DNA of 64,000 nucleotides from Flavobacteriaceae bacterium (GTDB lineage Bacteria; Bacteroidota; Bacteroidia; Flavobacteriales; Flavobacteriaceae). Positions 17,235 to 26,879 of this stretch are shown piece after piece. Position 1 is the first letter of the stretch; the number at the start of each line of letters is the position of its first letter. Under the pieces are notes generated by a model. It saw only the letters and a list, made by a program, of their open reading frames with translations, did no database searches and had not been told where the DNA came from. Position numbers and translations under genes: made by a program. The DNA lies in NCBI GenBank assembly GCA_030683815.1, contig JAUXPJ010000010.1, forward strand, positions 55,241 to 119,240, read 5' to 3'.

Positions 17235-18266
17235 ATGAATATACAAGATTATAAAACGGTTAAAAATCTCTTGGAAAGCCCAAAAAAGATTGTTGTTGTT
17301 CCACATCGCAATCCTGATGGAGATGCAATTGGCGCCTGTTTAGCCATACAACACTATTTATTGAAAAAGAATCATGAGGTTATAGTAGTTTCTCCAAATG
17401 AACTTCCGGGGTTTTTAACTTGGATGCCATCTGCTAAAGATATTTTAAAATTTGATAAGCAAAACAGACAATCAAAAAAGGCAATTCAAGAAGCTGAACT
17501 TATTTTTTTATTAGACTTTAATGCCATAAATAGAGTAGGTGATGATATGCAAAATACCTTAAATGATTTTAAAGGAATCTTTTTAATGATTGACCATCAT
17601 CCTCAGCCGGAAACCATTGCAGAGTTTACTTTTTCTGATGTGAGTTACAGTGCAACTTGTGAAATGGTTTATGATTTTATCGATAAATTGGGTGATAAAG
17701 ATTTGATAGATCAAACAATTTCCACTTGTATTTATACCGGAATAATGACTGATACCGGTAATTTCCGTTTTCCGGCAACAACACCTGGAACTCATAAAAT
17801 TGTTGCCAATTTAATGGAAAAAGGAGCAGATAATGCCTACATATATAACAAAGTTTTTGACTCAAATACTTACCAGAATTTGCAATTATTGGGTCACGCA
17901 CTCAGTAAATTACAGGTGATACCTAAGCTTCATACTGCTTTTTTTGCACTTTCTAAAAATGATTTAAAAGTTTTTGATTATCAAAAAGGAGATACAGAAG
18001 GAATTGTGAATTACGGATTATCAATCAAAGGAGTTTCTTTAGCAGCTATCTTTATTGAAGATGAAGATCAGGGAATTATTAAAATATCTTTCCGTTCAAA
18101 AGGAACATTTTCAGTGAATGATTTTGCCCGAAACTATTTTAATGGTGGAGGTCATCAAAATGCAGCGGGCGCCCGTTCCACTTTATCTTTGGAGGAAACA
18201 ATTGATAAATTTGTGAAATTAGTGAATAAGTATAAAAATGAAATATCAAAATCATATGATAATTAG
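17235..18266 (+). CDS. DHH/DHHA1 phosphoesterase (NrnA-like oligoribonuclease / pAp phosphatase)
   Basis: This manganese-dependent phosphoesterase is of the NrnA type, which degrades short oligoribonucleotides and, in several bacteria, 3'-phosphoadenosine 5'-phosphate. Motifs are HRNPDGDAIGACLA, LLDFNAINRVGD, the DHH motif in MIDHHPQPE, YTGIMTDTGNFRFP, and the C-terminal DHHA1 motif FNGGGHQNAAGA. Length 343 is typical. A TATATTCG box at 17221-17228 just before the ATG would be a near-consensus -7 element with a very short leader. Its 3' end overlaps the gldI start, so the two are coupled. Confidence 0.9.
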   Translation: MNIQDYKTVKNLLESPKKIVVVPHRNPDGDAIGACLAIQHYLLKKNHEVIVVSPNELPGFLTWMPSAKDILKFDKQNRQSKKAIQEAELIFLLDFNAINRVGDDMQNTLNDFKGIFLMIDHHPQPETIAEFTFSDVSYSATCEMVYDFIDKLGDKDLIDQTISTCIYTGIMTDTGNFRFPATTPGTHKIVANLMEKGADNAYIYNKVFDSNTYQNLQLLGHALSKLQVIPKLHTAFFALSKNDLKVFDYQKGDTEGIVNYGLSIKGVSLAAIFIEDEDQGIIKISFRSKGTFSVNDFARNYFNGGGHQNAAGARSTLSLEETIDKFVKLVNKYKNEISKSYDN

Positions 18267-18786
18267 AGTTTTAATACTACTTTCCATATTGGTTATTTCG
18301 TGTAATGAACCAATTGCAAGAAAACCGGTTACTTCAAAAGGTGACACTTTTTTTAAAGAATCAATAGAACTCAATAAAAAATTGAATGCTGAGGAAGAAG
18401 AAATGATAAAAAACTTCATCAAATCAGATTCATTAACGGAATATATTACAACACCTTACGGATTTTGGTTTACCTATATTGCTAAAGATACGCTTGTGAA
18501 ACAATCTATTAAAAAAGGAGATATGGTAAATTTCACTTATGAAGTGAATGATTTTAACGGGAATAATATTTATCCGTTACAAGAAAAAATATATCGGGTT
18601 GATGAAGAAATTTTAATCCAAGGATTGCAAGATGGCATCAAAATGTTGAAAGAAAATGAAGAAGTTATATTTTTGTTTCCTTCGTATAATGCTTATGGAT
18701 ATATAGGCGATAAGAAAAAGATAAACGGACGTCAAACATTAAAATATCGGGTAAAAATAAATTCAATTCAACCATTAAAAAAATAA
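18238..18786 (+). CDS. gldI: Gliding motility-associated FKBP-type peptidyl-prolyl isomerase GldI, lipoprotein
   Basis: This is an FKBP-fold lipoprotein. The signal peptide ends in LVISC (lipobox), then a charged stalk and an FKBP domain from about residue 75: [54 protein letters not shown], ending [10 protein letters not shown]. GldI is required for gliding in Flavobacterium johnsoniae, where it is thought to fold secreted motility or type IX components. The start at 18238 overlaps the upstream gene by 29 bp; ATG at 18256 gives a 16-residue signal peptide and is also possible. The next isomerase gene follows 4 bp later. Confidence 0.85.
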   Translation: MKYQNHMIIRVLILLSILVISCNEPIARKPVTSKGDTFFKESIELNKKLNAEEEEMIKNFIKSDSLTEYITTPYGFWFTYIAKDTLVKQSIKKGDMVNFTYEVNDFNGNNIYPLQEKIYRVDEEILIQGLQDGIKMLKENEEVIFLFPSYNAYGYIGDKKKINGRQTLKYRVKINSIQPLKK

Positions 18787-18790
18787 TTTT

Positions 18791-19834
18791 ATGAAGCTCT
18801 TCAAATTTTTTATTTTATTTATTTTATTATCATTAACAGCATGTAAAACAGCTAAATATCCAGATCTAAAAGATGGTTTATATGCTGAAATTCAAACTAC
18901 TAAAGGCGATATTTTGTTGCAATTAACGTATGACAAAACACCTTTTACAGTGGCTAATTTTGTTTCTTTAGCCGAAGGAACCAACACCAACACAACAGAT
19001 TCTATCAAAGGAAAACCTTTTTATGATGGATTAAAATTTCATCGTGTCATTAAAGATTTTATGGTTCAAGGCGGTGATTATTTAGGAACAGGAGAAGGTG
19101 GGCCAGGTTACAGTTTCCCTGATGAATTTCCAAAAGATTCTTTAAATAATCTTCTATTAATTCATGACAAAGCAGGCGTACTTTCAATGGCAAATGCAGG
19201 ACCGGAAACCAATGGAAGTCAGTTCTTTATTACGCATAAAGACACTCCTTGGTTAGACGGAAAACATACTGTTTTCGGACAAGTTGTTTTCGGACAAGAA
19301 GTTGTAAATAATATAGAACAGGACGATATCATGAAAAAAATTGATATTATCAGAGTAGGAAAAGATGCCAAAAAGTTTGATGCTGCTAAAGTATTTAAGT
19401 CTTTGATGAAAGTATATAAAGATGCTCAAAGAGCAAAAGAAGAACAATTTGAAAAAGAAAAATCAGAATTTTTAAGTAAAATGGGAGAAAGTGCCGCAAA
19501 GCAACTTCCATCTGGTTTAAAAATTTTAATTAAAGAAGAAGGAAAAGGAAAAAAAGTGGAATCCGGTTTATTGGTTCAGGTACATTATAGCGGTTATTTT
19601 GTTGATGGAAAAATGTTTGATTCTTCATTTAATCGTGGTGTACCATTTGAATTCAGACCTGGAGTTGACAGAGTTATCGCTGGATGGACAGAAGGAATAC
19701 CAATGCTTAGAGAAGGAACTAAAGCCGTATTTTTTATACCCTATTATTTAGGATATGGTGATGTTGAAAGACCGGGAATGCCTGCAAAATCTGATTTAAT
19801 ATTTGAAGTGGAAGTACTTAAAGTTACTCAATAA
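18791..19834 (+). CDS. Dual-family peptidyl-prolyl isomerase: cyclophilin-FKBP fusion lipoprotein
   Basis: This 347-residue lipoprotein (lipobox LTAC) fuses two unrelated prolyl isomerases. Residues ~25-200 are a cyclophilin domain: [21 protein letters not shown] motif at [38 protein letters not shown] charged, probably coiled segment follows ([17 protein letters not shown]), and the C-terminal ~100 residues are an FKBP domain ([44 protein letters not shown]). Such CFBP-type dual immunophilins are known from a few bacteria, including flavobacteria. It is adjacent to gldI and likely assists folding of outer-envelope proteins. Confidence 0.92.
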   Translation: MKLFKFFILFILLSLTACKTAKYPDLKDGLYAEIQTTKGDILLQLTYDKTPFTVANFVSLAEGTNTNTTDSIKGKPFYDGLKFHRVIKDFMVQGGDYLGTGEGGPGYSFPDEFPKDSLNNLLLIHDKAGVLSMANAGPETNGSQFFITHKDTPWLDGKHTVFGQVVFGQEVVNNIEQDDIMKKIDIIRVGKDAKKFDAAKVFKSLMKVYKDAQRAKEEQFEKEKSEFLSKMGESAAKQLPSGLKILIKEEGKGKKVESGLLVQVHYSGYFVDGKMFDSSFNRGVPFEFRPGVDRVIAGWTEGIPMLREGTKAVFFIPYYLGYGDVERPGMPAKSDLIFEVEVLKVTQ

Positions 19835-19850
19835 TTTTCCAAACATCAAT

Positions 19851-19887
19851 AAAAAAGGAGCTGTTGAAAAATACAGCCCTTTTTTTA
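19851..19887 (+). terminator. Intrinsic terminator after the isomerase operon
   Basis: AAAAAAGG-A-GCTGT pairs with ACAGC-CCTTTTTT (one bulged A) around a short A-rich loop, followed by a run of seven T. It ends the DHH-gldI-isomerase transcript. Confidence 0.8.
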
Positions 19888-19959
19888 TATACCTGATTTT
19901 GCTTATCAGCCAATCATATAGACAATGGATACCAAAAACCTATTTGCCTATTGCCTTTT

Positions 19960-20631
19960 TTAAACAGTTTTTGAATAAATTCGAGTATTATGTGGATTGA
20001 GAAGTATCAGGAAGAATATTACTCCGAAAGCTAATTCATAAAGTTCCCATTTTTTAGAAGAAGGTATTGCAAACATTGCAATACTAGCAATGATAAATGC
20101 TAAACTATGATGCCAACGCACTAAAGGAACGGCAAAAGTTGCCATCAAATTTTTAAGTTGTCCAAATTTTCGATAAAGTACGGGTAAAATCAGTAAGTAA
20201 ATAACTAAAACAAATGTTAGCAATTGACTAAAAATAAGCTTATTAACTTTTGTCCCACCAACAACCATATTATGTAAATTAATTTCTTGTTGCGCATTTT
20301 TTTCTATAAAATATTCAGAAGATTCAATGCCAAAAATTCTCTGTCCCCAAGAAATTTCTTCTCCGGCACCAAAAAAGAAAAGTATAACAAAACCAATCAT
20401 ACCAATTTTCCACAAATAACCTTTGTATTTAATTAATTTAATAAATCTGTAAAGTTGTAACAAGCTAATAGATAATAACATAAAGGAGGTTGCATATTCT
20501 ACAGTTCCATCTTCCTTGGTATAAACATTCTCAAAAAAATTCATATTAGTATTAGAGAGGTAAATACCAAACGAAAATGCAAATATTAGAAAAGCATATC
20601 CGTAAATATCAGTTTTGGTTAGGGAGTTCAT
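19960..20631 (-). CDS. Conserved integral membrane protein of unknown function
   Basis: This is a 223-residue protein with about six membrane segments. It carries a strongly polar, conserved-looking motif in an otherwise hydrophobic protein: GAGEEISWGQRIFGIES followed by NAQQEINLHNMV (residues ~85-120). I have seen the combination EEISWGQR ... N-Q-E-NLHN in unnamed membrane proteins of other bacteria, which suggests an enzymatic or ion-binding site in the membrane, but no function is known to me. It is a single-gene unit with its own TTG-N17-TATATTTG promoter and no operon partners. Confidence 0.75.
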   Translation of the reverse strand: MNSLTKTDIYGYAFLIFAFSFGIYLSNTNMNFFENVYTKEDGTVEYATSFMLLSISLLQLYRFIKLIKYKGYLWKIGMIGFVILFFFGAGEEISWGQRIFGIESSEYFIEKNAQQEINLHNMVVGGTKVNKLIFSQLLTFVLVIYLLILPVLYRKFGQLKNLMATFAVPLVRWHHSLAFIIASIAMFAIPSSKKWELYELAFGVIFFLILLNPHNTRIYSKTV

Positions 20632-20666
20632 TGTTTAAAAAATTAATTTGAAAATATTTTTTTGCT

Positions 20667-20694
20667 CAAATATAAAGATTTAAATTAAAATCAA
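20667..20694 (-). promoter_or_regulatory. Bacteroidota-type promoter of the membrane protein gene
   Basis: On the minus strand TTG (20694-20692), a 17-base spacer and TATATTTG (20674-20667) match the full flavobacterial consensus. The start of translation at 20631 is about 35 bases downstream. Confidence 0.65.
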
Positions 20695-20757
20695 TTGATA
20701 TTCAACATGGTATTATTTATAAAATCAGAATGATAATTTAATAGAATTTAATATTGT

Positions 20758-22683
20758 TTAATCAAGAGTCAATTTTTGATCAATAATTTTATTGAAATAA
20801 TCTTGAATAAAGACCTTAAATGCAAGTTCATTTTCTTTCATTTCCATATTCTTTTTTGAAATTAAATTCATTTCAAGCCCTTTATCATTGATGTCATAAA
20901 ATCCAGTCATTTTTTTCCCATCAAATGTGCTAATATAGTTACCTCTAATATATTGATATTGAGTTCCATTATAATTAATAACAAAAGGTTCCGACTGATG
21001 ATCGCCCACTAAACTTCTGCCCCAACTTCTAAAGGGTTTGTCATAACCGATTAAATCAAGTATTGTCGGATAAATATCGATTTGCTGCGCCAATTCATTA
21101 TTGATTCCTTTTAAACTTTCATCAGGTTTGTAAATCAATATTGGAATTGTTGATCTGTTAACTACTTTATTATATTCATCATAAGCTATTTGATTGGTAT
21201 GATCTGCTGTTATGATAAAGATAGTATTTTTAAACCAAGCTTCCTTTTTGGCTGTTTCAAAGAATTTTTTGAAAGAATAATCGGTGTAGCCGACACTTTG
21301 ATGAATTGGTCTTGATCCTTTGGGAAATTTGCCTTCATATTTTTCAGGAATTATAAAAGGATCATGAGATGAAATAGTAAAAATCGTACTAAAAAAAGGA
21401 GTTCTTTTTTTGTCTAAAGTTTGTTTCATATATTGAAAAAAGGATTCATCCCAGATTCCCCAAATTCCATCAAAATCGGCATCATTATTATATTCATTTT
21501 TGCCGTAATAGTGATCAAATCCCAAAATATTTCCAAATCCTAGAAAACCCATTGAACCATTTGGCGCTCCATGAAAAAAGGAAGTATCATAGCCCATTTC
21601 TTTTAAAGTTGAAACCAGCGATTGAATTTTTTGGTTTGGATAGGGCGATGAAGTAAAAGCATCACTAAACGATGGAATACCGGCTAAAACTGAAGCCATT
21701 CCATGAATTGATTTTCTACCATTGGCAAAAGCATTGGTAAAAATTAAACTATGCTGCGCTAATGAATCTAAAAAAGGGGTATAACCAACATAATTTGGAA
21801 TATCAGTATGTTGATTGAAAGATTTCCAATATTCTTTTCCATAACTCTCAGTGATAAATAAAATGATATTTGGAGTTGTTTTTGGATTATTTTGATAATA
21901 TTTTACAGAATTAATATTTTTTTCTAACACTTCTGGAGCTACCAAATTCAGTTTCTTAAAACTGTTAGCCCGTAAAGTTCTTAAAATAGAAAAAGGAGTA
22001 TTTAATACAATATCGGCATGTTGAAGCTTAGTGATATATCTATTGGCATCAACTAAATTAATGGGACGTGTGCTAAATCTAAAATCACCTCTTATTCCGC
22101 CAACCATCAAAATAGCAATAAAGAACAGAATAATATTAGAAATTGAGAAGTACTTTAATTTGCTTATAACCAATGGTTTATGAATAATTTTAATTTTTTT
22201 ATACAAATAAATCCATAAAATTGCCATTCCCAAAAATAACAAATACACATACCAATAACTTATTATAAATCTAAAAAAAAGTTCCCATTTATTTGTTTCA
22301 TGATCAATAATATCCATAAAAGCGATAGTAGTTCGCGAGTATGTAAATCTATAGTATATAAAATCTATAAAATTGGTTGCATACATCAATAAATTGGTAA
22401 CGAAATACAGGTAAAATAAGAATTTTTGATATCCATTTTTAGTATTTACAAAAAATGGAAGAATTGAAAAGAGGATAAAAAGTGTGTTTATATAAAGAAT
22501 AGCGGTAGTGTCAAAAGCCAAACCGTGATACTCTAAAATGAAAAAATCAAAAAGAGAATCTACCTCTAAAAGTTCATAATTAAATGATAAAAAAAGAATT
22601 CTGGCAAAAAAATAAAATAAATAGATTAAAAATAATCTGTATATCAGAACTTTATATTCGTCTATTCTTAAATATTTTTTCAT
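20758..22683 (-). CDS. LTA synthase family phosphoglycerol-type transferase (sulfatase fold)
   Basis: This 641-residue membrane enzyme has five N-terminal helices (residues ~10-195) and an extracytoplasmic alkaline-phosphatase/sulfatase domain. Catalytic-domain motifs are NIILFITESYGKEYW (first metal ligand), FANGRKSIHGMASVLAG with a candidate nucleophile, TSFFHGAPNGSMGFLGF, FSTIFTISSHDPF and ITADHTNQI (Asp-His metal ligands). In Gram-negative bacteria such proteins transfer phosphoglycerol or phosphoethanolamine to envelope glycans or lipids. The gene stands alone, with 217 bp upstream that contain a TACTTTTG box at 22869-22862 on its strand. Confidence 0.88.
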   Translation of the reverse strand: MKKYLRIDEYKVLIYRLFLIYLFYFFARILFLSFNYELLEVDSLFDFFILEYHGLAFDTTAILYINTLFILFSILPFFVNTKNGYQKFLFYLYFVTNLLMYATNFIDFIYYRFTYSRTTIAFMDIIDHETNKWELFFRFIISYWYVYLLFLGMAILWIYLYKKIKIIHKPLVISKLKYFSISNIILFFIAILMVGGIRGDFRFSTRPINLVDANRYITKLQHADIVLNTPFSILRTLRANSFKKLNLVAPEVLEKNINSVKYYQNNPKTTPNIILFITESYGKEYWKSFNQHTDIPNYVGYTPFLDSLAQHSLIFTNAFANGRKSIHGMASVLAGIPSFSDAFTSSPYPNQKIQSLVSTLKEMGYDTSFFHGAPNGSMGFLGFGNILGFDHYYGKNEYNNDADFDGIWGIWDESFFQYMKQTLDKKRTPFFSTIFTISSHDPFIIPEKYEGKFPKGSRPIHQSVGYTDYSFKKFFETAKKEAWFKNTIFIITADHTNQIAYDEYNKVVNRSTIPILIYKPDESLKGINNELAQQIDIYPTILDLIGYDKPFRSWGRSLVGDHQSEPFVINYNGTQYQYIRGNYISTFDGKKMTGFYDINDKGLEMNLISKKNMEMKENELAFKVFIQDYFNKIIDQKLTLD

Positions 22684-22900
22684 GAATACTTATTAAATAA
22701 CTAAATTAATGTGCGAAATTACAAAATATAAAAGTATAATAATCTAACAGTTTCTAATTAGGTGTTTTAGTGGAATTATTGATAGTCAGAAGCTAAATTT
22801 AATATTTAATAGATGGTAATATATAAGAAAAGAAAATACGATAGACTATTGATTACCACTGCAAAAGTATTTCATCCATTATCTAAATTTTTTCATTTGG

Positions 22901-24529
22901 TTAATAGTAAACAATGTAGTATCCAAATGTTTTTAAACTTTTGAAATTATTTCTAATTAACTTAATACTATCAGGTTCAACAGCATTTTTTTTCATAATC
23001 AAAAAAGTATTTTTCTTTCTGGTTAATGTAAGCAAGGAATCTCTCTCTGATTTTATTTTATAGTTAATTAAGAACTTTTTCCATTGATTAGATAATTCAA
23101 AATTGGTTTCTCTTTGAGTTGTATAATAACCATTATTGATGGTAATAATTGGCTGATTGAGATAAAATGACAAAGAAGGCAGTAATCTATCATATACTAT
23201 TACAGTTTTATTTTGATTTTCAGATTGTTCCTTTATAAAAGTAGCAATAGGTTTAATAGCGTTTATAGCGAGTTCATTATTTTTAAAAAACAGATTACTT
23301 TCTGCAATCAGCGTAAACATCAATAAAAACCCCAGTGATAAAATTTTTGATGTTTTTGCAATTGATTTATTTTTATAAATAAATATTAAAATAGTGATTA
23401 TCAGAAAAGTAATTATTAAAGTTGAATAAAGATGGATTTTAATTTCTGGCAATAAAAATGAAACCGGTATAGGTGCAATTATAAGAATACCAATAAAAAT
23501 AGTGTACATATAAATTATACTGTTCAGCCATTTTTCTGAAACTTGAAATAATTTATTGGCTAAAAGGAGTGCTGCAATACCGTATAAAGGTAATGCATAT
23601 AAGATCAATTTTGAAGTGGAAAGCGAGAGGACTGTTAAAAAAACGAGGAAACTAATAACGAAAGAACGTTCAATATTTTGTTGTTTAAAAATAGATAAGA
23701 AATAGGATTTAAAGTTAGAAAACAGCAGAAAAAACATAGGAAAACCAACTAGCGGAACTAACAGTAAATAATACCAAAATGGCTCACTTCTATTAAATTT
23801 ATCAACAGCTACACGATCTATAATTTGGTGATTTATAAAATAATTTAAAAGTCCATGATTGCTATTAAATAAGAGGATAAACCAAGAAGCGCCAATTATA
23901 AAGAATAAAAGAATTCCGAGATATTGATGCAGCGAATGTTGTATTTTTTCTTTGAAAATAATTTTTGTAGTAATGATAAAAGTGATTGGAATTATTAAAC
24001 CAACAGGTCCTTTGGTTTCAAAAATCAATCCTAAAAAAAGATAGAAAAAATATAAATAATATGCTTTTTGACTGTTTCGATATCGGAGCCAAAAATAGAT
24101 GGCGGCCAATATAAAAGTATTTAAAAAAGCATCGGTAGTTAAATTTCTTACAGAAATAAGCACCAGTGGAAATGACAAGTAAATTAAGGAAGCCGCAAAA
24201 GCGATTTTCTTATTTTTATATAAAATCTGTGCAATTAAAAACACTAAAATCAATTGAAAAATAAGTGCGATTTGCATGAAAAATCGGGCTCCAAACTCAT
24301 TAATGCCAAAAAGTTTAAATCCTATGCTTGTAATATAATAAGTAAATGGTGGTTTGTGAAAATGCTTAATGCCTAATAAAGTAGGGTTGACAAAATCACC
24401 GGTATCAACCATTTCTTTAGCAATTTCAGCATATCTTGCTTCACTGCTTTCTGTTAAACCCCAACTTCCAACTCCAATAATAAGAATTAGAAAAGTAATT
24501 ATTAAAAAAGCAATAAATTTCAAGTTCAT
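22901..24529 (-). CDS. Glycosyltransferase family 39 (ArnT/PMT_2-like) membrane protein
   Basis: This is a polyprenyl-phosphate-sugar-dependent glycosyltransferase with about twelve membrane helices and a C-terminal periplasmic part. The N-terminal periplasmic loop carries SSEARYAEIAKEM with the acidic residue typical of GT39/ArnT enzymes, followed by GIKHFHKPPFTYY. ArnT relatives move a sugar from undecaprenyl phosphate to lipid A; here acceptor and sugar are unknown. Its start overlaps the stop of the LAB_N gene by 4 bp (ATGA). Together with the upstream GT2 gene it forms a donor-synthesis plus transfer pair. Confidence 0.88.
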   Translation of the reverse strand: MNLKFIAFLIITFLILIIGVGSWGLTESSEARYAEIAKEMVDTGDFVNPTLLGIKHFHKPPFTYYITSIGFKLFGINEFGARFFMQIALIFQLILVFLIAQILYKNKKIAFAASLIYLSFPLVLISVRNLTTDAFLNTFILAAIYFWLRYRNSQKAYYLYFFYLFLGLIFETKGPVGLIIPITFIITTKIIFKEKIQHSLHQYLGILLFFIIGASWFILLFNSNHGLLNYFINHQIIDRVAVDKFNRSEPFWYYLLLVPLVGFPMFFLLFSNFKSYFLSIFKQQNIERSFVISFLVFLTVLSLSTSKLILYALPLYGIAALLLANKLFQVSEKWLNSIIYMYTIFIGILIIAPIPVSFLLPEIKIHLYSTLIITFLIITILIFIYKNKSIAKTSKILSLGFLLMFTLIAESNLFFKNNELAINAIKPIATFIKEQSENQNKTVIVYDRLLPSLSFYLNQPIITINNGYYTTQRETNFELSNQWKKFLINYKIKSERDSLLTLTRKKNTFLIMKKNAVEPDSIKLIRNNFKSLKTFGYYIVYY

Positions 24530-25146
24530 ACTTCTTTTTTTAATAAAATTAGATTTCTAATGTAGATAAATATTGTAAAAATATTGCCTAAAAATAATAC
24601 AGGATCTTCTCTAAATACGGCATAAACAAGTATCATCAAAGCACCGGTTAAACTAAGAATCCAAAATCCGTATGGTAATACAGATTCCCTTTTCTTTTCA
24701 GAATACAACCATTGATATACAAATCTGAAAGCAAAAATAATTTGAGCCAAAGTTCCCCAAATTAATAACCAAGTTGCTATTTTCTCTGGATGGAAAAGTT
24801 CATAAATATCAAATTGATTGTTATTATGATAATATATTACAATTAAAACAGGAAAAATTAATAGTAGAATACGTAAGAATTTAGGTAATTTTTGCCATTC
24901 ATTTTGAAAATGTAAATTTCTAATATAAACAAAATAACCTATTGATTGTCCCAACATAATAGCAAAATCAGTTCTCAAATAGCCATAAACAAACATTAAA
25001 ACAGACCCCATTAGACTAAATTTCCAAAATAAGGATGGAGTGATAACTTTCTTATCTCGCTCAGAAATAACCCATTGTATAAGCACGCGAACAGAAAACA
25101 ACAATTGCGCTATAAATCCGATACTGTAAATAATCCAATTACTCAT
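24526..25146 (-). CDS. Tandem LAB_N (lipid-A-disaccharide-synthase N-terminal) membrane protein
   Basis: This 206-residue protein consists of two copies of the small LAB_N membrane domain. Repeat 1 reads AQLLFSVRVLIQWVISERDK ... GYFVYIRNLHF; repeat 2 reads AQIIFAFRFVYQWLYSEKKR ... TIFIYIRNLILL. Each has about three helices and the R-x-x-x-QW-x-x-SE signature. Single LAB_N domains occur fused to LpxB or as small proteins near lipid A glycosyltransferases. Lying between GT2 (5 bp) and GT39 (4-bp overlap), it probably helps move or present the polyprenyl-linked sugar; that role is inferred. Confidence 0.85.
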   Translation of the reverse strand: MSNWIIYSIGFIAQLLFSVRVLIQWVISERDKKVITPSLFWKFSLMGSVLMFVYGYLRTDFAIMLGQSIGYFVYIRNLHFQNEWQKLPKFLRILLLIFPVLIVIYYHNNNQFDIYELFHPEKIATWLLIWGTLAQIIFAFRFVYQWLYSEKKRESVLPYGFWILSLTGALMILVYAVFREDPVLFLGNIFTIFIYIRNLILLKKEV

Positions 25147-25151
25147 AATAG

Positions 25152-25865
25152 TTAACCTTTATTTGCAATTTGGTAACTGATATATCTTTTTTTCATCCAC
25201 CAATAAGCGAAACAATCCAATAACGGACCAATCAATCGATTCCATAAACCAAATTTTGCGGTTCCGGCTATTCTTGGAAAATGTTGAACGGGAATTTGTT
25301 TTATTCGGCCGTTTTGCAGTAAAATCATTGCGGGTAAAAATCGATGTAAACCTTTAAACATCGGTATTTTTTTGGCATAATCGGTTTTGATAATTTTTAA
25401 CGGACACCCTGTATCATCCATCCCATCATTGGTAAAAGCCCTTCTGATACTATTGGCAATAAGCGATGACATATTTTTTATAAAAGAATCTTTTCGGTTA
25501 GAGCGTACTCCGGTAATTAATTCATAATCTCCAATATGTTCAATGAGCAAATTAAAATCAGTTGGTGAAGTTTGTAAATCGGCATCAATATAACCTACTA
25601 ATTCAGTATCACAATAGTCAAATCCGGCTTTTATGGCAGCACTTAATCCACAGTTTTTTTGAAATTGAATAAAAGTAAAATCAGAATTTCTTTGACAAAT
25701 TGCTTCAATCATTTCTTGACTTCTGTCAGAACTTCCATCATTTACCAATAAATATTTAGTTTTTTTGGTGGCTATTTTTAAGAAATCAGTTAATTCTTTT
25801 TCAACTCTTTCGAGATTTTCTTCTTCATTAAAAATAGGTATAATTACAGTTAATTGGTGAGTCAT
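25152..25865 (-). CDS. Glycosyltransferase family 2 (polyprenyl-phosphate sugar synthase, ArnC/DPM1-like)
   Basis: This GT-A enzyme of 237 residues starts LTVIIPIFNEEENLERVEKEL, has the nucleotide-binding YLLVNDGSSDRS and the metal-binding DADLQTSP. Later it has DTGCPLKI and a basic GLHRFLPAMILLQNGRI loop that is typical of polyprenyl-phosphate glycosyltransferases. It lacks the two C-terminal helices of full ArnC/GtrB but has one hydrophobic stretch near the end. It likely makes the lipid-linked sugar used by the GT39 enzyme two genes on. It is 3 bp after meaB. Confidence 0.88.
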   Translation of the reverse strand: MTHQLTVIIPIFNEEENLERVEKELTDFLKIATKKTKYLLVNDGSSDRSQEMIEAICQRNSDFTFIQFQKNCGLSAAIKAGFDYCDTELVGYIDADLQTSPTDFNLLIEHIGDYELITGVRSNRKDSFIKNMSSLIANSIRRAFTNDGMDDTGCPLKIIKTDYAKKIPMFKGLHRFLPAMILLQNGRIKQIPVQHFPRIAGTAKFGLWNRLIGPLLDCFAYWWMKKRYISYQIANKG

Positions 25866-25868
25866 TTG

Positions 25869-26879
25869 CTATTTGCTTTTAATGTTTTTAGTAAAAATAT
25901 CGATTAATTCTTTTGATGCTTTAATCGGTGAAATAGATTGTTTTTGTATTTGATTTTTGTAGTTTGATAAAGAGTTTTTAATTTCCTTATTGTTGTGAAA
26001 TAAAGAAAATAAGTTTGCTTTTATAGCCTCTTCAAACCAAATTTCATTTTGTTGTTTTCTTTTAGCATCCCAAAAACCATTTTCTTTAGTAATTTTTATA
26101 TAGTCATTTATTAAATTCCAAACCTCTTCAATCCCAATTTTATTGAGTGCACTACAAGTTAATACTTTTGGATTCCAACCATTTTCTTTTGCAGGATATA
26201 AATGAAGTGCTCGTTCTAAATCAGCTTTGGCAATTCTGATATTAGCCGAATTATTATTATCATCTTTATTAAAAACAAAAACATCAGCCATTTCAATAAT
26301 TCCTCTTTTAATGCCTTGTAATTCGTCACCTGCGCCGGCTAAACTCAATAGTAAGAAAAAATCAACCATTGAATGTACTGCAATTTCATTTTGCCCAACG
26401 CCCACAGTTTCAATAATAATGATGTCAAACCCGGCAGTTTCGCACAAAATAATGGCTTCACGGGTTTTATGGGCAACACCTCCTAAAGAATCACCGGATG
26501 GAGTTGGTCGGATAAAAGCTTTTGGGTCAGTACTTAATTCAATCATTCTGGTTTTATCGCCCAAAATACTTCCTTTAACTAAATTGCTGCTCGGGTCAAT
26601 AGTTAAAACCGCAACTTTATGATTGTTTTTCGTTAAAATTTTTCCAAAAGCTTCAATAAAAGTGCTTTTCCCAACACCTGGAACGCCGGTAACACCAACA
26701 CGAATGGAATTTCCTGATAAGGGCAAGCAACCTTCTATAATTTCTTGAGCTAAAGTTTGATGCTTTTCTGCCGTACTTTCAATAATACTGATTGCTTTAC
26801 TTAAGGTTGTAATATTGCCTTGCTGAATAGCTTTGGTATAATCTTTTGCGGTATAATTTTGAAATTGACTTAAGTTCAT
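25869..26879 (-). CDS. meaB: Methylmalonyl-CoA mutase-associated GTPase MeaB
   Basis: This G3E-family P-loop GTPase protects and reactivates adenosylcobalamin-dependent methylmalonyl-CoA mutase. It has Walker A GVTGVPGVGKST at about residue 60, LTIDPSS, GDKTRM, Walker B/switch IIIETVGVGQNE and the base-specifying NKDD. The 336 residues are normal and the C-terminal helical dimerisation arm is present. The mutase genes are not in this window. It heads the run to GT2, LAB_N and GT39, an arrangement that is probably only co-transcription rather than a shared pathway. Confidence 0.93.
   Translation of the reverse strand: MNLSQFQNYTAKDYTKAIQQGNITTLSKAISIIESTAEKHQTLAQEIIEGCLPLSGNSIRVGVTGVPGVGKSTFIEAFGKILTKNNHKVAVLTIDPSSNLVKGSILGDKTRMIELSTDPKAFIRPTPSGDSLGGVAHKTREAIILCETAGFDIIIIETVGVGQNEIAVHSMVDFFLLLSLAGAGDELQGIKRGIIEMADVFVFNKDDNNNSANIRIAKADLERALHLYPAKENGWNPKVLTCSALNKIGIEEVWNLINDYIKITKENGFWDAKRKQQNEIWFEEAIKANLFSLFHNNKEIKNSLSNYKNQIQKQSISPIKASKELIDIFTKNIKSK

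Noticed and set aside
26227..26622. 131-codon open frame on the plus strand
   Set aside because: It is antisense to the well-supported meaB motor domain and has low-complexity translation.
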